A program made the translations under genes and the position numbers. Positions 34,635-44,554 of a stretch of DNA of 64,000 bases are shown piece after piece. The notes under the pieces were generated by a model, which ran no database searches, was not told the origin of the DNA, and saw nothing but the letters and a program-made list of their open reading frames with translations. Positions within the stretch are counted from its first letter, which is position 1; every line of letters starts with the position of its first letter. Location: positions 11,242,341 to 11,306,340 of the forward strand of contig NZ_KQ976354.1 in the NCBI RefSeq assembly GCF_000346485.2. The letters run 5' to 3'. Source of the DNA: Scytonema hofmannii PCC 7110 (GTDB lineage: Bacteria; Cyanobacteriota; Cyanobacteriia; Cyanobacteriales; Nostocaceae).

Positions 34635-36530
34635 TTAAGTTGCGATTTGACCCGCAATCTGCTGAATCTTGATAACTACAAATTCGGCTGGTTTCAGTGG
34701 TGCAAAGCCTACCAAAATATTAACAATTCCCAAATTAATGTCATTTTGGGTTGTCGTTTCGCTACTGCACTTTACGAAATAAGCTTCTTGCGGAGTCCTA
34801 CCTTGAAAAGCTCCTTGACGGAAAAGATTATTCATAAAAGCGCCAATGTTAAGGCGAATTTGTGCCCACAAAGGCTCATCGTTAGGTTCAAATACTATCC
34901 ACTGAGTACCGCGATAAAGACTTTCTTCGATGTAGAGAGCAAGACGACGAACAGGAATGTATTTGTACTCATCGGCCAGTTGATCTGCTCCACGCAGAGT
35001 ACGCGATCCCCAAATCACTCGTCCGTTAACTGGAAAAGAGCGCAAGCAGTTAATGCCTAACTGATTGAGTTCTCCATTCTCATCATTGGTTAACGGTACA
35101 CTTAATTCAGGCACTCCCACCAGATTAGCTTCTAAGCCTGCTGGTGCTTTCCATATCCCTCGTTGAGCATCGGTTCGAGCAAAGATACCAGCCACTACCC
35201 CACAAGGTGCAAACTCTTCTATTTGGTTATCACGTAAAGGATTGGGCGTTTTGAGTCTGGGAAAGAATACAGCTGCATAGTTGTTACGAGTCAGCCCATT
35301 GACCCAATCCTTAATGCTGTCTTTCGTTTTGTTTGGGGGTGAATCAATAATTAAGAATGCTCGATGCTCCTGGCAGAACTGCGCTGCTTGCTCTAACAAG
35401 TTTGTATCAACTCCATCGTCCTTATATGGAGGAATGCAAAGCAAGTTAAATATGTCAGTTTTCAGTAGTCCATACAGACCTTTCTTGTTTGCTTCCAAAC
35501 CAATTCCTACGAAATCGTTTACATCTAGTTCTTCTGAACCATCTGTGCCTCTGTTAGTATCATCAACTCCAATTGACCGCAGCGATCGCGTAATGTCTTC
35601 TCGATCAAAAGGTTGTATCCGGCTTAGTATTTTCTTCTCTTCCTCGCTAGCATTTTGCCGTGTTTGTTCTAATCTCGCGTCAGTTGCTTCAGGGATCTCT
35701 GTTGCAGAGAATTCCATAACACGAACAAGTTGAGATTCATTTTCCAAAACTTTTTTAACTTGGCGCGGGCTAGGCTTTACCGTAACATTACGGAACACCT
35801 CAGTTGTACCTGAGTTAATATCTCGGACAGTTAAGTTGAACACATCTGACGAAGATATCCCAAAGGATTTATAACTCTGAGGCAACTCGTCATTTTTTGG
35901 TACGTCACGATCTACACGGGCACGCAAACTATTTGCCCATGCACCCGCACTTACCGCTGCCAACGTTAACCTATTGCTTGCTTCACCTAGGGATAGGAGG
36001 GCTTTTCTTGCAACAGCTTGGTTAACTGCATCATTGACAGCTTTTTCAATGTCACTTGATGAAGCACCATCAGCTAAAGTATCGATAGCATTGAGGACAG
36101 CTTGTGCTGCAACATTTTCTTCTGGTTCTTTGCTTTCGTATTCGTTTGCTTTAGCTTTTGCTGCTGCTTTAGCGGCTGCTCCATTTGCAGCTCCCTTAGC
36201 AACATTTGCAACAGCCTTTGCAGCTTCTAATGCCTTGACTTCTTGCCCCTCTGTCGCAAAGTTTGGATGAAGCAAGCGTACAATAATTGCTTGACTGCCT
36301 CCATTTTGATAAAAATCACGTACAGCAAAGCCTAAAGTGCTTTTTATCCACAATCCACCAAAAATGCGCTCGAAGTCGCTATAGCTATTGATTAAGGTAG
36401 GCTCATTGACAGGACCTTGCAAAGTACGCCCAATAAACGCTGTAATGGATGTAGCTACGCCTGTAATAGTGCGTACACCACTCTTGATTTCCTCAATGTA
36501 TACACCTGGATAAGTTGGTGTAATTGGCAT
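34635..36530 (-). CDS. Contractile sheath protein (Afp2-4-like)
   Basis: About 631 residues from ATG 36530 with GTGGAGAAA upstream; an earlier GTG belongs to the ribosome-binding site. N-terminus 'YPGVYIEEIKSGVRTITGVATSITAFIGRTLQGPVNEPTLINSYSDFERIFGG' (outlined) and C-terminus 'LNIGAFMNNLFRQGAFQGRTPQEAYFVKC' and 'GIVNILVGFAPLKPAEFVVIKIQQ' are the two sheath handshake regions. An Ala/Lys-rich helical insertion (about residues 95-185, 'KAVANVAKGAANGAAAKAAAK') interrupts the first domain before 'NRLTLAAVSAGAWANSLR'. A single sheath gene is present. First gene of the operon. Confidence 0.92.
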   Translation of the reverse strand: MPITPTYPGVYIEEIKSGVRTITGVATSITAFIGRTLQGPVNEPTLINSYSDFERIFGGLWIKSTLGFAVRDFYQNGGSQAIIVRLLHPNFATEGQEVKALEAAKAVANVAKGAANGAAAKAAAKAKANEYESKEPEENVAAQAVLNAIDTLADGASSSDIEKAVNDAVNQAVARKALLSLGEASNRLTLAAVSAGAWANSLRARVDRDVPKNDELPQSYKSFGISSSDVFNLTVRDINSGTTEVFRNVTVKPSPRQVKKVLENESQLVRVMEFSATEIPEATDARLEQTRQNASEEEKKILSRIQPFDREDITRSLRSIGVDDTNRGTDGSEELDVNDFVGIGLEANKKGLYGLLKTDIFNLLCIPPYKDDGVDTNLLEQAAQFCQEHRAFLIIDSPPNKTKDSIKDWVNGLTRNNYAAVFFPRLKTPNPLRDNQIEEFAPCGVVAGIFARTDAQRGIWKAPAGLEANLVGVPELSVPLTNDENGELNQLGINCLRSFPVNGRVIWGSRTLRGADQLADEYKYIPVRRLALYIEESLYRGTQWIVFEPNDEPLWAQIRLNIGAFMNNLFRQGAFQGRTPQEAYFVKCSSETTTQNDINLGIVNILVGFAPLKPAEFVVIKIQQIAGQIAT

Positions 36531-36830
36531 AAAAAATTTCTCCACTGCAATTTTGTAGACATAGCAGATGAGAGCAGACTTACAGCCCTGAACGTTTGCG
36601 AGTCATTAGACTGCAACATCACCAATAAGGCTTTTCAGGGTACTGAAAATAGACTGCAGGATTAAAATAGTTCAACTTGTTGACAACAACGTTTCAAACC
36701 TGATGCAACCAGACAGACTCCAGAATTTAGCACAGGCTTATCATTTATCGTCCAACTATAGTAGTGGACATTATCGTTTTATGTCATCTGGGCATCCTTT
36801 GCTGAAGATAGGATTTAAGGAATTGGTAAG
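36531..36830 (-). promoter_or_regulatory. Leader/promoter region of the eCIS operon
   Basis: Untranslated region upstream of the sheath gene. It contains a dyad GTCCA-N10-TGGAC (36750-36769) with inner ACTA/TAGT symmetry, a possible operator, and just beyond it, on the coding strand, ATGCCCAGATGACAT (complement of 36781-36795), which resembles the motif upstream of the CHAT gene at 60235-60295. The long distance (over 200 nt) to the start implies a long leader. No clear -10 box could be fixed by eye. Rest of 36831-36999: nothing recognised. Confidence 0.4.
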
Positions 36831-36999
36831 AGCATGAATAATAAATTCATCTCTGCTTATCGTGTTGAAAACGTTACTTACAGACTTATTAGATGCACAA
36901 GACGAATAACCAAACCCTTGTAGTTTTCATTATCTCATCAATGACCGTTCTCACAATAATTGAGGGATACAAGGGAGAAAAGAGAGGGAGGAAACATTT

Positions 37000-37179
37000 A
37001 TGAACGCAAGGGTGTACGATTACACAGCCTTCAGTAATATACTTCCCACGGGTATAGATTGCGCTTTTGAAACCAAGCGTAGGGGCGCAACGCCTTGCGC
37101 CCTTACAAAGGGTGTTGTTCATTTGAACACTCAGCTTATGACCGGGCAAAGTATAATTATACAGTATCTTTCTACATGA
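37000..37179 (+). CDS. Possible 59-residue protein, unknown
   Basis: ATG at 37000 is preceded by GGGAGG 7 nt upstream, and 59 codons follow to TGA at 37177-37179 ('MNARVYDYTAFSNILPTG', 'HLNTQLMTGQS'). The middle part translates the dispersed repeat at 37079-37106, which argues against a conserved protein. It could be a young or spurious gene. It lies in the 1.1-kb gap between the eCIS operon and the first NB-ARC gene. Confidence 0.3.
   Translation: MNARVYDYTAFSNILPTGIDCAFETKRRGATPCALTKGVVHLNTQLMTGQSIIIQYLST
37079..37106. repeat. Dispersed palindrome (GGGCGCAA..TTGCGCCC)
   Basis: GTAGGGGCGCAACGCCTTGC and its continuation form an inverted repeat AGGGGCGCAA/TTGCGCCCTT, a common interspersed element in cyanobacterial genomes. 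The following 37180-37512 holds no convincing gene. Confidence 0.6.
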
Positions 37180-37512
37180 AGATGCATATCTTACATATCT
37201 TTACAAAGATATCTGATGAATATTTAAGCGCATGAATTCTCCATTCTCGCAGACCTCGAACCCTTCCCGACTGCGTGCGTATGGAAATGGTTAATCGCTT
37301 GGTCTATAGACGAAGGTGTCTCCCATATCTTCTTCTTGGGAATGCGTCCACGTCTAAAAATTTGGCTTGGTAAAGTCATGAGAATTACTTGAACGACAGT
37401 GGGTGCAGTCATGTTGGTGTTATATCCAATTTGTGAAGTGCGGATGTAGCACGGAGGAAAATAGAGCAGTTGCCATCGCGAACTGCGTATACCAGGATGT
37501 TCTTAATTTTTG

Positions 37513-37660
37513 CAGTTGAGAGTTTTGAGATGCACCTTACTTATAGTAATCCATTAAAACCTACGAGTGACTCAGTTTAAGACTGAGAATATACTGACTT
37601 AGTACTGACTTTCGACTAACTTTCGAGTAAAATAATTAAGTAATTTTACTTGCTCTACCT
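37513..37660 (+). promoter_or_regulatory. Conserved upstream region of NB-ARC gene 1
   Basis: Contains CAGTTGAGA..TTGAGATGCAC, then ATTAAAAC, then GACTCAGTTTAAGACTGAG (a CTCAGT/ACTGAG dyad), then several spaced ACTGACT/ACTAACT units and CGAGTAAAATAATT just before the start. The same order recurs upstream of the paralogues at 46741 and 51786, so it is probably a shared promoter with operator repeats, possibly bound by the HTH domain of the proteins themselves. Confidence 0.55.
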
Positions 37661-40600
37661 ATGTTGCGGATGTCGCGATCGCTCAAAGTTCGTCCAGAAT
37701 GTCTTGAGACAGTGAGATTGGCTTTGAGGCGCAAGAGATTTTCCAGCCAAAAAAGTCTTGCTCGGTATATGGGATTAGCGTCAGCGACTCTAAGTAAATT
37801 TTTCACGGGTAAGCCTGTAGATTCAGGAAATTTTCGAGAAATATGTCTCAAACTAGCTCTCGATTGGCAAGCGATCGCTGACTTAGAAAATACAGATTCA
37901 CAAGAAAATACCTCCGAAAAAACCTATATACAGATTGTCAAAGAACGTTCTGACTGGGGAGAAGCAATAGACGTTTCTGTGTTTTACGGGCGGAGCGCAG
38001 AACTTCAAAATTTACAGCAATGGATTGTGAGCGATTCACTTCAAGACGAGAGTTACGCTTCCCGCAGTCGGATGGTAGCAGTATTGGGTATGGGGGGGAT
38101 AGGCAAAACAGCACTGGTAGTACGACTAGCACAAGAAATTCAAGCGGAGTTTGACTGTGTCATTTGGCGAAGTCTCCGCAACGCTCCACCCCTAAAGACT
38201 CTTCTGGCTGACTTAGTGCCTTTCGTGTCCGAGCAACAGGAAACTAAAGCGGAAATCGGTCGGCTGATCCACTACTTGCGTTCTTCACGTTGCTTGCTGA
38301 TTTTGGACAATTGGGAGACGGTTTTACAAACAGGTGATTGCGTTGGACAATATCGCCCTGGTTACGAAGATTATGGCGAACTCCTCAAAGCAATTGGTGA
38401 AGTTCCCCATCAAAGTTGCTTGCTCCTTACTAGTCGAGAAAAGCCAGCTGAGATTGCTGCATTGGAGGGATTAGAGTCAGCCGTGTATTCTCTGATACTA
38501 CAGGGATCGCAAGAAGTCGCACAAGCCATAGTTCAGGCAAGGGGACTATCAGGAACTCAAGAGCAAAAGGAAGCGTTATGCGATCGCTACAGCAACACTC
38601 CTCTAGCATTGAAGATGATCGCCACTTCAATTCAAGACCTATTTGACGGCAATATTGGGGAATTCCTGGAGCAAAATACGTTAATTTTTAATGGAATTCG
38701 TCGCCTTCTAGACCAACAGTTTCAACGTCTGTCTCCTTTAGAAGCAAGCGTCATGTACTGGTTGGCAATTAATCGGGAGTGGACAACCATTAGCGAATTG
38801 CACGAAGACATTGTCCCGACGATATCTAGAGCAGAACTATTAGAAGCATTAGAATCATTGAATTGGCGATCGCTCATTGAAAAACAATCCAGTAGTTATA
38901 CCCAACAACCTGTGGTGATGGAGTACGTTACGGAGCGATTGATTAAGCAGGTGAACGTTGAGATAGCAGGAAAACAAGAACACATAAGAGAAACTTACTC
39001 TCTTTTGCAAAGCCATGCTTTACTTAAAACAACGGTTAAAGATTATGTTATGGAGAGCCAACGAAGGTTAATTTTAGAGCCCATAGCTCAACAACTTCGC
39101 AAGAATGCTTCTTCAGCATCAGTAGTCGAACAGCAAATCCAGGGAATACTCCATAGATTAAGAGATGAGAAAAACGTTTCAGGCTATGGCGCTGGTAATC
39201 TTATCAACCTCTGCCATCACCTACAAATAGATTTAACAGGGTATGATTTTTCTTCCCTAACGATTTGGTATGCCGACCTCCAGAAGGTGAATTTACATCA
39301 AGTCAACTTTGCGTACTCTGACTTAACAAAGTCGGTTTTTACTCAAACCTTTGGTGGGGTGATTTTTGTTGCCTTTAGTCCAGATGGAAAACGACTAGCA
39401 ACAGGGGATGCTAATAACGAAGCGTATGTTTGGCAAGTCAGTAATGGTCAACCACTGTTAGTGTATAAAGGACACACAAGTTGGGTATCTTCAGTCGCAT
39501 GGAGCCCAGATGGTCAAACCCTCGCTACTGGTAGCACCGATCACGCAGTCAGGCTATGGGATACCCATGATGGTAAGTGCCTCAATACTTTGTTAGGGCA
39601 TACGAGTGGTGTTTGGTCAGTTGCATGGAGTCCGGATGGGCAAACCCTCGCTACTGGTAGCGCCGATAAAACAGTGAGACTATGGAACATCCGTAATGGT
39701 AAATGCCTTAAAACCTTGGAGGAACATACAAATTGGGTATCTTCAGTCGCATGGAGTCCGGATGGGCAAACCCTTGCCACTAGCAGCGCCGATCGAACCG
39801 TGAGACTATGGGATATCTGTGACAATAAATGCCTTAATATCTTGCAGGGTCATACAAATTCGGTAAATTCCGTTGCATGGAGTCCGGATGGGCAAACTCT
39901 CGCCACTGGCAGTAGCGACCAAACAGTAAAGCTATGGGATGCTAGTGACGGTAAGTGCCTCAATACTTTGCAAGGTCATAGGAATTGGGTATATTCAGTC
40001 GCATGGAGTCCGGATGGGCAAACTCTTGCCACTGGAAGTAGCGACCAAACAGTGAGGCTATGGGATGTTAGCACTGGCAAGTGCCTCAATACTTTGCAAA
40101 GTCATGCCAGCCAAGTTTGGGCAATAGCATGGAGTCCGGATGGGCAAACTCTTGCCAGTGGTAGTATCGATCAAACTGTGAAACTGTGGGATGCTAACAC
40201 GTGTCAATGCCTTAACACCTTAAGCGGATGTACCACTCAAGTTTGGGCAACAGCATGGAGTCCGGATGGGCAAACTCTTGCTAGTGGCAGTACTGACCAA
40301 GTGGTGAGATTGTGGAATACGAGTCATGGTGAGTGCTTCAAAGCTTTAAGTGGACATACCAGTCCAATTTGGGCAACAGCATGGAGTCCGGATGGACAAA
40401 CTCTTGCTACTGGTGGCGATCAAGTCGTGATGCTATGGGATGCTCGTAACGGAGAGCGCATCAATACTTTACGTGGTTATACCAATTGGGTAATGTCAAT
40501 AGCATGGAGCCCAGATGGGCAAATTCTTGCCACTGGCGGTGACCAAATAGTAATGTTATGGGACACTCGTGACGGTAAATGCCTCAATACCTTGGAAGGA

Positions 40601-41203
40601 CATGCAGGCAGGGTATTTTCAGTGGCATGGAGTCCAGATGGGCAAATCCTCGCTACTGGCAGTTTCGATCGTATGGTAAAGTTATGGAACGCTCGTGATG
40701 GTAAATGCCTCAGTACCTTTCAGGGTCATACAAATTGGGTATACTCAGTAGTGTGGAGTCCGGATAGACAAATCCTTGCCAGTGGTAGTTTCGATCGCAC
40801 AGTCAGGTTGTGGGATGTTCGTGACGGTAACTGCCTTAATATCTTGCAGGGTCATACAAATTGGGTATATTCAGTGGCATGGAATCCAAATGGGCAAATC
40901 CTCGCCAGTGGCTCTAGTGACCATACGGTGATGCTATGGGATACTCGTGACGGTAAATGCCTCAATACCTTGCAGGGTCATCAGAATATAGTGGATGCAG
41001 TGGCGTGGAGCCCGGATGGGCAAATACTCGCCAGTGGTAGTATGGATGAAACGATTAAGCTTTGGGATGTTAGTACAGGGAAGTGTTTGAGCACTCTCAA
41101 AGCTAGTAGTCCTTATGAGGGAATGAATATTATAGGTGTTACAGGGATAACAGAGACTCAGAGAACAACGCTGAAAGTTTTAGGAGCGGTAGAGTTACCG
41201 TAA
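37661..41203 (+). CDS. HTH-NB-ARC-WD40 STAND protein, paralogue 1
   Basis: An 1180-residue signalling ATPase. Residues 4-78 form a Cro/XRE-like helix-turn-helix ('[21 protein letters not shown]'). The NB-ARC switch has Walker A 'GMGGIGKT' (143-150), Walker B 'LLILDNWE' (212-219), 'LLTSRE' (255-260) and 'NTPLALK' (312-318). A pentapeptide-like linker ('[19 protein letters not shown]') precedes 14 WD40 repeats from about residue 565 to 1145, enough for two seven-bladed propellers. The C-terminal tail '[14 protein letters not shown]' recurs in the paralogues. STAND proteins of this class sense a ligand with the propellers, oligomerise on nucleotide exchange and activate the effector end. Neighbouring blades are nearly identical in DNA. 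Start could also be the ATG at 37670. Confidence 0.9.
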   Translation: MLRMSRSLKVRPECLETVRLALRRKRFSSQKSLARYMGLASATLSKFFTGKPVDSGNFREICLKLALDWQAIADLENTDSQENTSEKTYIQIVKERSDWGEAIDVSVFYGRSAELQNLQQWIVSDSLQDESYASRSRMVAVLGMGGIGKTALVVRLAQEIQAEFDCVIWRSLRNAPPLKTLLADLVPFVSEQQETKAEIGRLIHYLRSSRCLLILDNWETVLQTGDCVGQYRPGYEDYGELLKAIGEVPHQSCLLLTSREKPAEIAALEGLESAVYSLILQGSQEVAQAIVQARGLSGTQEQKEALCDRYSNTPLALKMIATSIQDLFDGNIGEFLEQNTLIFNGIRRLLDQQFQRLSPLEASVMYWLAINREWTTISELHEDIVPTISRAELLEALESLNWRSLIEKQSSSYTQQPVVMEYVTERLIKQVNVEIAGKQEHIRETYSLLQSHALLKTTVKDYVMESQRRLILEPIAQQLRKNASSASVVEQQIQGILHRLRDEKNVSGYGAGNLINLCHHLQIDLTGYDFSSLTIWYADLQKVNLHQVNFAYSDLTKSVFTQTFGGVIFVAFSPDGKRLATGDANNEAYVWQVSNGQPLLVYKGHTSWVSSVAWSPDGQTLATGSTDHAVRLWDTHDGKCLNTLLGHTSGVWSVAWSPDGQTLATGSADKTVRLWNIRNGKCLKTLEEHTNWVSSVAWSPDGQTLATSSADRTVRLWDICDNKCLNILQGHTNSVNSVAWSPDGQTLATGSSDQTVKLWDASDGKCLNTLQGHRNWVYSVAWSPDGQTLATGSSDQTVRLWDVSTGKCLNTLQSHASQVWAIAWSPDGQTLASGSIDQTVKLWDANTCQCLNTLSGCTTQVWATAWSPDGQTLASGSTDQVVRLWNTSHGECFKALSGHTSPIWATAWSPDGQTLATGGDQVVMLWDARNGERINTLRGYTNWVMSIAWSPDGQILATGGDQIVMLWDTRDGKCLNTLEGHAGRVFSVAWSPDGQILATGSFDRMVKLWNARDGKCLSTFQGHTNWVYSVVWSPDRQILASGSFDRTVRLWDVRDGNCLNILQGHTNWVYSVAWNPNGQILASGSSDHTVMLWDTRDGKCLNTLQGHQNIVDAVAWSPDGQILASGSMDETIKLWDVSTGKCLSTLKASSPYEGMNIIGVTGITETQRTTLKVLGAVELP

Positions 41204-41227
41204 GTACACGGGTTTTTTCTTGTGGGA

Positions 41228-43150
41228 TTAAGCTCTAACTTGCGTTTCTGTGGTTACAGAACTTACGCAACCGGCACAAAGCTCTTGATGAGACTGGGTT
41301 AGAGCGATAATTTCCTCAAAACAAAAGTTATTCACCATGTGAGTTAGAGTATGAGCTAAGTGAGCGTATGGTTGAGGTATTTGCTCAATAAGGTTAAGAA
41401 TGGGCTTGCCATTTACCTTAGTAGCGTAGTCGTACAACTGTTCTAACCAAGTAGGAGGCATCATCGCTAAAGCCTGAGTGAGTTCTTCTTGTGAGAAAAC
41501 TGGTTCTGAGGATGGATTTTGCAACAGATTTTCACAAGGGCACGGGGTGGATTCCACATCATAAACCACTCCCAAATGTTCAGCCATTTTTTCAAAGATG
41601 ATTTCTCCTCGAAATGGCTTACGCACAAAATCATCGCAACCAGCCGATAAAGCCACCATACGATCTTCTTCAAAAGCACTTCCGGTTAATGCGATCACTA
41701 CGGGTGCTGAGTTGCCATTCGCTTTAATTTGTCTTGTTGCTTCATATCCATCTATCATTGGCATACGCATATCCATCCAAATTAAGTGGGGTGACCAACT
41801 TTGCCAAAGAGCGATCGCTTCTTGTCCGTTCATTGCTTCCCGCACTTCAAAACCGACAGGTCTCAGCAGCTTAATCAAAATCTGACGAATTTCCAAGTTG
41901 TCTTCTGCCACCAAAATCTTATACTTGAGCTGTCCAGCTTGCAAGCCAGTCACCTGCTGACTCGGTTTTGTCACTGGTATCTCATCCGTTTCCACCACAC
42001 TAGTCGTTTGGATATCAAACTTAAATATTGTTCCAATTCCTAATTGACTCTCAACAGCAATCTCTCCCCCCATAAGACGCACAAACTGACGGCTAATGGG
42101 TAAGCCAAGCCCAGTTCCCTCTTGAGAATTTTGACCTGTTTTGGTTTGAACAAATGCCTCAAATAAAGTCTCAAGTTCCACAGGAGCAATACCAGGTCCC
42201 GTATCTTCAACTTCAAATAATAGTCGCGGCGGAAGTACATTACTGCGTTCATTGACCCACTTGACTCGTAGTATAACTTTACCTGTTTGAGTAAACTTGA
42301 TAGCATTGCCCAACAAATTCATTAAAACTTGGCGCAGCTTGCTTTCATCTGTATAAATGTATTGAGGGATGTTAGTTGTCCGTTCAAAGATAAGCTGTAT
42401 CTTTTTCAACTCCGCTTTGAACTGGAACATCTGTTGTAGCGAGTCCAGAAGATTGTCTAGGTTGAAGCTACTTTCATTAAGTGTTGTCTTTCCTGCCTCA
42501 ATCTTAGACATTTCCAGCACATCATTGATTAAAGTTAGGAGATGTTCTCCACTGCGTGCGATCGCATCCAAATATTCTTGCTGCTGTGAATTGAGGTAAC
42601 CACTGCTTGGCATTAATTGAGTAAAACCCAGAATAATGTTAAGAGGGGTTCTAAGTTCATGGCTCATATTTGCTAAAAACTGACTTTTAGCACGGTTTGC
42701 TACATCGGCTGCTTCTTTTGCTTGTTTAAGAGCTTCTTCAATTTGTTTTTTGACAGTAATATTACGAAGCACCAGAATAGCGGCTATATCGCTTCCACAC
42801 AGTTCAATACAGCTTCCAGATATTTCCAAAACTAATTGTTGCTCAAATTGTTGAAACTCGTATTCTGTAGCTTTTAGTTGACCTTGTATCACCCTCATGA
42901 CTGGGTGTACCTCTGAAGCATCCTCTGTATTCCAATGTGTCAAAGGTAATAAATCGATCAGACTAGTTCCCAAAACTACAATACGGGGTTTGTTAATTAG
43001 GTTTTCAAAAGCAGTATTGCACCATTGTACTCTGCCATCTCTATCTGTCCAGACGAGTGCATCCTCAATAACACCTAGCGCTATCTCAATCTTTCCCAAA
43101 GTTAAACGCAATTGATTAATTATCAGCGCAAAATTATTTTTCATGAGCAT
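41228..43150 (-). CDS. Hybrid sensor histidine kinase (PAS-HisKA-HATPase-REC)
   Basis: A 640-residue cytoplasmic kinase. A PAS-like domain (about 22-130, 'ALVWTDRDGRVQWCNTAFENL') is followed by HisKA with phospho-acceptor His164 in 'NMSHELRTPL', HATPase_c with the N box 'NLLGNAIKF' (about 278-286), 'DTGPG' (316-320) and 'GTGLGL' (345-350), then a receiver domain with Asp460 in 'LIWMDMRMP' and Lys511 in 'RKPF'. The last ~120 residues are helical and could be a degenerate Hpt-like end. No membrane segment. It is convergent with NB-ARC gene 1, 24 bp apart, and followed upstream by the PAS protein at 43283. Signal unknown. Confidence 0.92.
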   Translation of the reverse strand: MLMKNNFALIINQLRLTLGKIEIALGVIEDALVWTDRDGRVQWCNTAFENLINKPRIVVLGTSLIDLLPLTHWNTEDASEVHPVMRVIQGQLKATEYEFQQFEQQLVLEISGSCIELCGSDIAAILVLRNITVKKQIEEALKQAKEAADVANRAKSQFLANMSHELRTPLNIILGFTQLMPSSGYLNSQQQEYLDAIARSGEHLLTLINDVLEMSKIEAGKTTLNESSFNLDNLLDSLQQMFQFKAELKKIQLIFERTTNIPQYIYTDESKLRQVLMNLLGNAIKFTQTGKVILRVKWVNERSNVLPPRLLFEVEDTGPGIAPVELETLFEAFVQTKTGQNSQEGTGLGLPISRQFVRLMGGEIAVESQLGIGTIFKFDIQTTSVVETDEIPVTKPSQQVTGLQAGQLKYKILVAEDNLEIRQILIKLLRPVGFEVREAMNGQEAIALWQSWSPHLIWMDMRMPMIDGYEATRQIKANGNSAPVVIALTGSAFEEDRMVALSAGCDDFVRKPFRGEIIFEKMAEHLGVVYDVESTPCPCENLLQNPSSEPVFSQEELTQALAMMPPTWLEQLYDYATKVNGKPILNLIEQIPQPYAHLAHTLTHMVNNFCFEEIIALTQSHQELCAGCVSSVTTETQVRA

Positions 43151-43282
43151 TCTTTATCGCCTAACTAGGTAGATGAAAAACAACATAATTATATAAAGGT
43201 ATGTAAACACGCTAAAACCTTTACTTTTAACTAGTGACCAATAACCAATGACTAATGACAATCTACTTACCAATATTGCTGT

Positions 43283-43660
43283 TTACAAAGGACGAATTGT
43301 GGCTGCAAAAAACCAATTCTTCCCTTGCTTTTCTGCTATTATCGTATGTTCGCTATCAATTTCTAGACCATCTTTTGTCACTGCTTTTAGTAAAAGAGGG
43401 TGATTGAGAATTTTAGACTTTCCAGTCATAATAAAGCGAGAAAAGCTGAGACGATGGGCGTCATGAAAATTGTAAGGAATCAACATTTCCAAATGTTGAC
43501 CCATAATTTCATCTAAATTCCACCCAAAAACAGTTGTAAAACAATCGTTAACATAGCTAATAACTCCTTGTTCATCAGTAATGATAACTGGAAGTTGAGT
43601 TTCTAGCTTCATTTCAGAAATTGTGTTCATAAAACCACTTTTGAATTTTCCTAGATGCAT
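43283..43660 (-). CDS. Stand-alone PAS-domain protein
   Basis: A 125-residue protein that is almost only one PAS fold: 'LPVIITDEQGVISYVNDCFTTVFGWNLDEIMGQHLEMLIP', then 'HDAHRLSFSRF' and 'ITKDG'-like 'AVTKDGLEIDSEHTIIAEKQGKNWFFAATIRPL' (outlined). The real start may be ATG 43630 ('MNTISEMKLETQ'), 30 bp inside. Single PAS proteins can act as ligand- or redox-sensing partners of kinases; here the hybrid kinase at 41228-43150 lies 132 bp downstream on the same strand. The gap between them carries the tandem CAATGAC-type heptamers at about 43241-43260. Confidence 0.8.
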   Translation of the reverse strand: MHLGKFKSGFMNTISEMKLETQLPVIITDEQGVISYVNDCFTTVFGWNLDEIMGQHLEMLIPYNFHDAHRLSFSRFIMTGKSKILNHPLLLKAVTKDGLEIDSEHTIIAEKQGKNWFFAATIRPL

Positions 43661-44031
43661 ATCGGCAACTATTTAATCCTAAAATCTTCATGAAAAACTA
43701 TTGCTACAAGAAGTCATTTCCATAGCAAATAAAGCGCCAGTTCATGAAGCATGAGTTATACCAAAGGAGCGGAAAGGACTCCACTATCTGCACGAGCAGT
43801 CAGGAATTTTTTCCCTATCTAAGTAAGAAAAGAGAACACAAAATCACCAGCATCCGGGTCACGCCTGAACATCCTGGTAGGTTTTCTGAGGCTTTTTCAT
43901 TAGGAGGCAAGAGAATTACAGGAATCTCAACTGCATCATACGAGTAACTTCTCTACCAACTAACTGACCCTATTGCTGACTCAAAAATAGGGGAACTGGA
44001 TAGGGATGTGGAGAAAAACCCAATGCCCAAT

Positions 44032-44079
44032 GACGCCAGTTGCTTTAACGGGGGAACTTCCGCAACGCACTGGCTCTCC
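44032..44079. repeat. Dispersed 'GCCAGTTGC..GCACTGGC' palindrome
   Basis: ACGCCAGTTGCTTTAACGG and GGAACTTCCGCAACGCACTG followed by GCTC form an imperfect hairpin, a known style of cyanobacterial intergenic repeat. The whole gap 43661-44554 otherwise shows AT-rich DNA, short unsupported frames and, at 44394-44410, ATGTCATCTTATGAGG, a weak relative of the motif at 51398 and 60235. Confidence 0.55.
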
Positions 44080-44554
44080 AATACCCTTTTTTATTTATCC
44101 TGGTGTACGCGGTTCATGATGACTATTTTATAACTAAGTTAACTTGTTACATAGCCATCATTAACAGTACTAAATATTACACGATTTTTCAAGAGCGATC
44201 GCAATAATTCGAGGTTATATATTAATTTATTTTATTTTAAAAATGAAAATTATTATATATATGTATATGCAGGTACATGGCTATCTGATAAGAATCAATT
44301 ATTTTTTCATAAAATCATAGTATATTTCGATTAGCTTCCACATAGTTCCCTCAAGCTAATTGAGTCAATAGCTTTCAAGCGGCATTTTGTAAAGATGTCA
44401 TCTTATGAGGAAGCAAAAGGGTGCATTCTATTTAGTTACAGCAGTTTTCAAGGTCTAGAACCACACGTATGTTCTTGCGGTTTATGAATCAAAAAAATTT
44501 TTTAAATAAAGAAAAAAAGTATCTTCATTGCATTGCACTTGATTCAACCAAAAT

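Noticed and set aside
12961-36530. Prophage or type VI secretion as an alternative for the contractile locus
   Set aside because: No capsid, terminase, portal, integrase or TssJLM-type membrane complex genes; presence of the Afp15-like ATPase, Pvc16 cap and DUF4157 protein fits eCIS.
37224-37412. 62-residue minus-strand frame in the gap before NB-ARC gene 1
   Set aside because: No supported start or domain; low-quality composition. Could be a relict, but nothing identifies the source.
39352-41100. Tandem DNA repeats considered as a CRISPR array or satellite
   Set aside because: The ~126-bp period is the WD40 blade unit in a long open frame, not a repeat-spacer array.
43744-43947. 67-residue plus-strand frame in the gap before the kinase at 44555
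   Set aside because: No motif, and the reading frame has no clear ribosome-binding site or neighbour support.
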